Source of the DNA: Pseudomonadota bacterium
GTDB lineage: Bacteria; Myxococcota_A; Polyangia; Polyangiales; Polyangiaceae
NCBI GenBank assembly: GCA_003242355.1
Contig: QGUH01000092.1
Span: 1 to 9,073, forward strand
Direction: 5' to 3'
DNA length: 9,073 nucleotides
Shown: positions 7,420-9,073 of the stretch, in pieces
Layout of the letters: each line of letters opens with the position of its first letter
Numbering within the stretch: position 1 is the first letter of the stretch
Position numbers and translations under genes: made by a program
Notes under the pieces: model-generated
Databases searched by the model: none
What the model saw: the letters and a program-made list of their open reading frames with translations, nothing else
What the model was told of the DNA's origin: nothing

Positions 7420-7467
7420 AACGGCAACCTCCGCGGCCAAACGTTGCCGTTACAGCACGCAACGGCA
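7420..7467. promoter_or_regulatory. Cluster of three AACGGCA boxes, candidate operator
   Basis: AACGGCAAC (7420-7428) has a perfect inverted copy GTTGCCGTT (7443-7451), and a third box AACGGCA (7461-7467) again faces the first orientation. The middle and last boxes form another perfect 7-bp dyad with a 9-base spacer; the first and third are 41 bp apart. The cluster lies about 85-130 bases upstream of the ATG of the arylsulfotransferase-like gene, a usual place for a regulator to bind. No regulator family can be named from the motif. Confidence 0.45.
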
Positions 7468-7553
7468 CTTCGAGCCTGGATTGCGAGCCAGCGCTGCAGG
7501 GACGACTCCCCGAAGGTCGACGCCAACGGAAGCACGTCCCCGCGTGCGGCGGC

Positions 7554-7721
7554 TCTCCATCTCCGTGTGCGGTCGGAGGCTCGGCCGGATCGCTCGAGAG
7601 CACGCCGAGCGCTCTCCAAAAGTGTCGAAGTCCTCGAGCGCGCACTCAGAGTGCTCTCGGAAGCTCGGCGCCCTCCGCCACGAGCACTCCGAGTGCTCGG
7701 TAACGCTCGACTCTCGACTCA
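7554..7721. repeat. Degenerate 42-bp tandem array, four units, with dyad cores
   Basis: Units start at 7554, 7596, 7638 and 7680. Three have a dyad core centred at 7606 (GAGAGC ... GCTCTC), 7648 (GCACTC-A-GAGTGC) and 7690 (CGAGCACTC-C-GAGTGCTCG), exactly 42 bp apart. The first unit keeps the CTCCGTGTGC half and the following CGGAGGCTCGG, which matches CGGAAGCTCGG of the third unit at 10 of 11 positions. By hand alignment units three and four agree at about 26 of 42 positions, most in the core. The centre spacing equals four helical turns, so the dyads would lie on one face of the DNA. Confidence 0.65.
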
Positions 7722-7723
7722 CT

Positions 7724-7798
7724 CCGCACGGAGTCGCGAGCCCTCTCCGAAACGGAAATCTCCCCGGGGTTCACTTCTCGACGACTCGCTCCGTGCGG
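7724..7798. repeat. 10-bp inverted repeat just downstream of gene 4
   Basis: CCGCACGGAG (7724-7733) and CTCCGTGCGG (7789-7798) are perfect inverted copies separated by 55 bases. The right arm begins 17 bases past the stop codon of gene 4. Each arm also sits in a similar direct context (GACTC, one base, CTCCG). It could fold in the 3' end of the gene 4 transcript, but there is no T-tract, so I do not call a terminator. Confidence 0.55.
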
Positions 7799-7815
7799 CT
7801 TGGGCGCGAGCAGCG

Positions 7816-8766
7816 TCACTCCGTGAACGGGGATCCTCCCGGGAAGCCGGGCGGGGGTTCCACGTACTCCGGCATGCGGGCCTTCTGAGCGAGCTCGGCC
7901 GGTGCCGGCGGAGCGGCCCTCGAGAGAGCTTCACTCGGAGATGGCTCGCTCGGCAGCAGTGCGCTCGGTTGCGAGGTGCTCGGCTGCGGTTCGCCGGGGC
8001 TGGTGGGCTCGACGGCGTCGTCACGGGGTCGGGTGCGCCCGGCGTACAGCGACGGCGCGATCTCGTCGGCGTCGCCGTCGTAGGCGCGCAGGTACAGCAC
8101 CGCACGCCGCGCGTCGTTGTACGCCTCGACGAGCAGCGCGAACGCGCGCTCGCGCTGCTCCATCGCCGCACTGCGCGCCACCGGAACGAGATCGCGTTCC
8201 CCCACCGCGATCACGAGCTGCGCCGCCAAAGACTCCGCGTGCTCGATCTCGTCCATCGTGATCGCCGTCCGGTTCGCGATGAGCGGCCAGTGACCCCGAT
8301 AGAGGTTGACGAGCGCGATCAGATCTTCGGCCAAGTCGCGGTATCCCGAGCCCTGCCGGAGCTCGGCCAGCCGCTTCGCGTCGAAGATCCCGCGCACTTC
8401 CTGGGTCGCCGCATCGGCCATCATCAACCGGCGGAGCTCGAACCCTCGCCGCGCGAGCTCCTCGAGCGACCGCTTCGGCTCGGAAGCGGCCAAATACGCG
8501 CCCTGCGCATAGAAGAGCGCGAGCGCCATGTCCTCGAGCTTGTCGAACCGCTCGAGATCGAACGACGGAAGGTCTCTTTCGATCTGCGGTCGCATCGCCC
8601 GAATCCCCGGCAACTTCGCGATGACGGTACCGACCACCGTCGGCACGTCCAGGTTGACGCGAATCACCTTCTCGGGGGGCAGCGCCGCCATATCGGCCGC
8701 CAAGCGCTCGAACGCCTCCCGCGCACGCGCGCGCTCCTCATTCAACGAGCTCGTCTCTTCGACCAT
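7816..8766 (-). CDS. Hypothetical helical cytosolic protein with Pro/Ser-rich C-terminal tail
   Basis: I do not recognise this 316-residue protein. The ATG at 8766 is well fixed by GGAGGTGA six bases upstream. There is no signal peptide or membrane segment. Residues 1-230 are rich in Glu, Arg, Ala and Leu and read as a run of amphipathic helices (RARAREAFERLAADMAAL; LERFDKLEDMALALFYAQG; YRDLAEDLIALVNLYRGHW; ERAFALLVEAYNDARRAVL). Residues about 240-290 are a disordered Pro/Ser/Glu tail with Pro-Ser repeats, ending in a more defined MPEYVEPPPGFPGGSPF motif that may be a docking peptide. There are no cysteines and no catalytic pattern I can name. A four-helix-like structural or adaptor role is only a guess. 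The next gene is 479 bases downstream, so it is probably transcribed alone. Confidence 0.85.
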   Translation of the reverse strand: MVEETSSLNEERARAREAFERLAADMAALPPEKVIRVNLDVPTVVGTVIAKLPGIRAMRPQIERDLPSFDLERFDKLEDMALALFYAQGAYLAASEPKRSLEELARRGFELRRLMMADAATQEVRGIFDAKRLAELRQGSGYRDLAEDLIALVNLYRGHWPLIANRTAITMDEIEHAESLAAQLVIAVGERDLVPVARSAAMEQRERAFALLVEAYNDARRAVLYLRAYDGDADEIAPSLYAGRTRPRDDAVEPTSPGEPQPSTSQPSALLPSEPSPSEALSRAAPPAPAELAQKARMPEYVEPPPGFPGGSPFTE

Positions 8767-8769
8767 GCG

Positions 8770-8777
8770 TCACCTCC
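8770..8777 (-). promoter_or_regulatory. Strong ribosome binding site of gene 4
   Basis: The minus strand reads GGAGGTGA here, a full match to the anti-Shine-Dalgarno core, with a 3-base gap after it and the GGAGG core eight bases from the ATG at 8766. It is much the best such site in the window and decides the start of gene 4. Confidence 0.85.
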
Positions 8778-8853
8778 ACATCGGCGCGGCACATCCCGCC
8801 GACCACGCCAATTCGGTCAGCACGCTCGCATGGTTGCGTCCAATCCGTCCATC

Positions 8854-8876
8854 GGACTCCGTTTAGTTCGGAGTCC
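8854..8876. promoter_or_regulatory. Perfect 8-bp dyad upstream of gene 4, candidate operator
   Basis: GGACTCCG (8854-8861) and CGGAGTCC (8869-8876) are perfect inverted copies around the 7-base loop TTTAGTT. The dyad lies 88 bases before the start codon of gene 4 and directly downstream of an AT-rich patch on that strand, so it could be an operator or leader hairpin. On the plus strand it is followed by GTTATTTT and so also resembles a weak terminator, though no plus-strand gene is seen before it. Confidence 0.45.
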
Positions 8877-9073
8877 CGTTATTTTCCCATTCGAACCATC
8901 GACTCGCGAGCTCCAGTAACCGTCTGGACTCTGCACGTCCGACGCGCACCATTCGCAATTTTACCCACCCGTCACGAGTCGCGCGTCGACTCACACGACG
9001 TCGCCGGGACTCGCCGTCCGCTGCCCGGCATCCACACGCTGCTGACCGAGTTCGCGGCAGGCCACGCCTGGCC

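Larger units (their letters stand above)
7337..7815. other. Repeat-rich intergenic region upstream of gene 3
   Basis: The 479 bases between gene 4 and the arylsulfotransferase-like gene carry no credible gene. They hold, from the ASST side outward, three AACGGCA boxes (7420-7467), a degenerate 42-bp tandem array with dyad cores (7554-7721), and a widely spaced 10-bp inverted repeat (7724-7798) just after the stop of gene 4. A 90-codon minus-strand frame across the array reads as 14-residue repeats only because 42 is a multiple of three. No standard promoter hexamers were clear. Confidence 0.6.
8767..9073. other. Upstream region of gene 4 and unresolved right edge
   Basis: Nearest gene 4 are its ribosome binding site and a perfect dyad (8854-8876) beside an AT-rich patch (minus GAAAATAAC, plus 8878-8886) that may belong to its promoter. 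From about 8972 to the edge the base composition again becomes coding-like. Either a minus-strand gene ends at TGA 8972-8974 (33 residues seen, ending CESTRDS), or a plus-strand frame runs out of the window (ending LPGIHTLLTEFAAGHAW) without a visible ATG, GTG or TTG. Both readings share the same third codon position, so I cannot decide. A 6-bp dyad GAGTCG/CGACTC (8976-8992) overlaps this point. Confidence 0.4.

Noticed and set aside
7423..7441. Sigma-54-like promoter (minus TGGC ... TTGC)
   Set aside because: The GG to GC distance is 11 bases rather than the 10 required, and the boxes fit the consensus poorly.
7554..7721. CRISPR array
   Set aside because: Units are contiguous and diverged with no unique spacers between identical repeats, and no cas gene is near.
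7450..7722. Minus-strand 90-codon frame with 14-residue repeats
   Set aside because: The repeats follow from the 42-bp DNA period; the dyads read similarly on both strands, the start is a GTG without a ribosome site, and composition is not gene-like.
5954..7888. Plus-strand open frame of 644 codons
   Set aside because: It is antisense to the arylsulfotransferase-like gene and the repeat array, Arg-rich, and has no family signal.
7444..8919. Plus-strand open frame of 491 codons
   Set aside because: It covers the intergenic repeats and the antisense of gene 4, whose own start has a perfect ribosome binding site.

Overview
The window is GC-rich, strongly G/C in third codon positions, and looks like a large delta-proteobacterial/Myxococcota genome, probably Polyangiales-like (inference). 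The reasons are secreted proteins with very long Gly/Ser/Ala-rich linkers behind a lipoprotein-type signal, a beta-propeller/di-haem cytochrome c fusion, and wide intergenic gaps. No mobile element, CRISPR array, tRNA or rRNA was recognised.

Four real genes are seen, all on the minus strand, so transcription runs right to left. From right to left they are: (4) 7816-8766, a cytosolic, largely helical protein of unknown function with a Pro/Ser-rich tail and an excellent ribosome binding site; (3) 5465-7336, a secreted or lipid-anchored arylsulfotransferase-family protein (signal, Gly-rich linker, fibronectin-III-like domain, propeller with candidate active-site histidines); (2) 3994-5178, a lipoprotein-like protein with a Gly-rich linker and a Cys-rich, probably jelly-roll (concanavalin-A-like) domain; (1) 1-3566, a large exported beta-propeller plus di-haem cytochrome c protein running off the left edge. 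Products 1-3 all appear exported to the envelope. Nothing shows that they form one pathway: the gaps (286-479 bases) and a terminator-like hairpin at 3720-3745 suggest separate transcription units.

The intergenic DNA carries most of the unexplained structure. Upstream of gene 3 there is a degenerate array of four 42-bp units (7554-7721) whose cores are dyads spaced four helical turns apart, and nearer the gene three AACGGCA boxes in alternating orientation (7420-7467). Smaller hairpins and tandem repeats lie in the other gaps. The long plus-strand reading frames are shadows of the minus-strand genes. Everything was read by eye; family assignments rest on motif recognition, not on searches.
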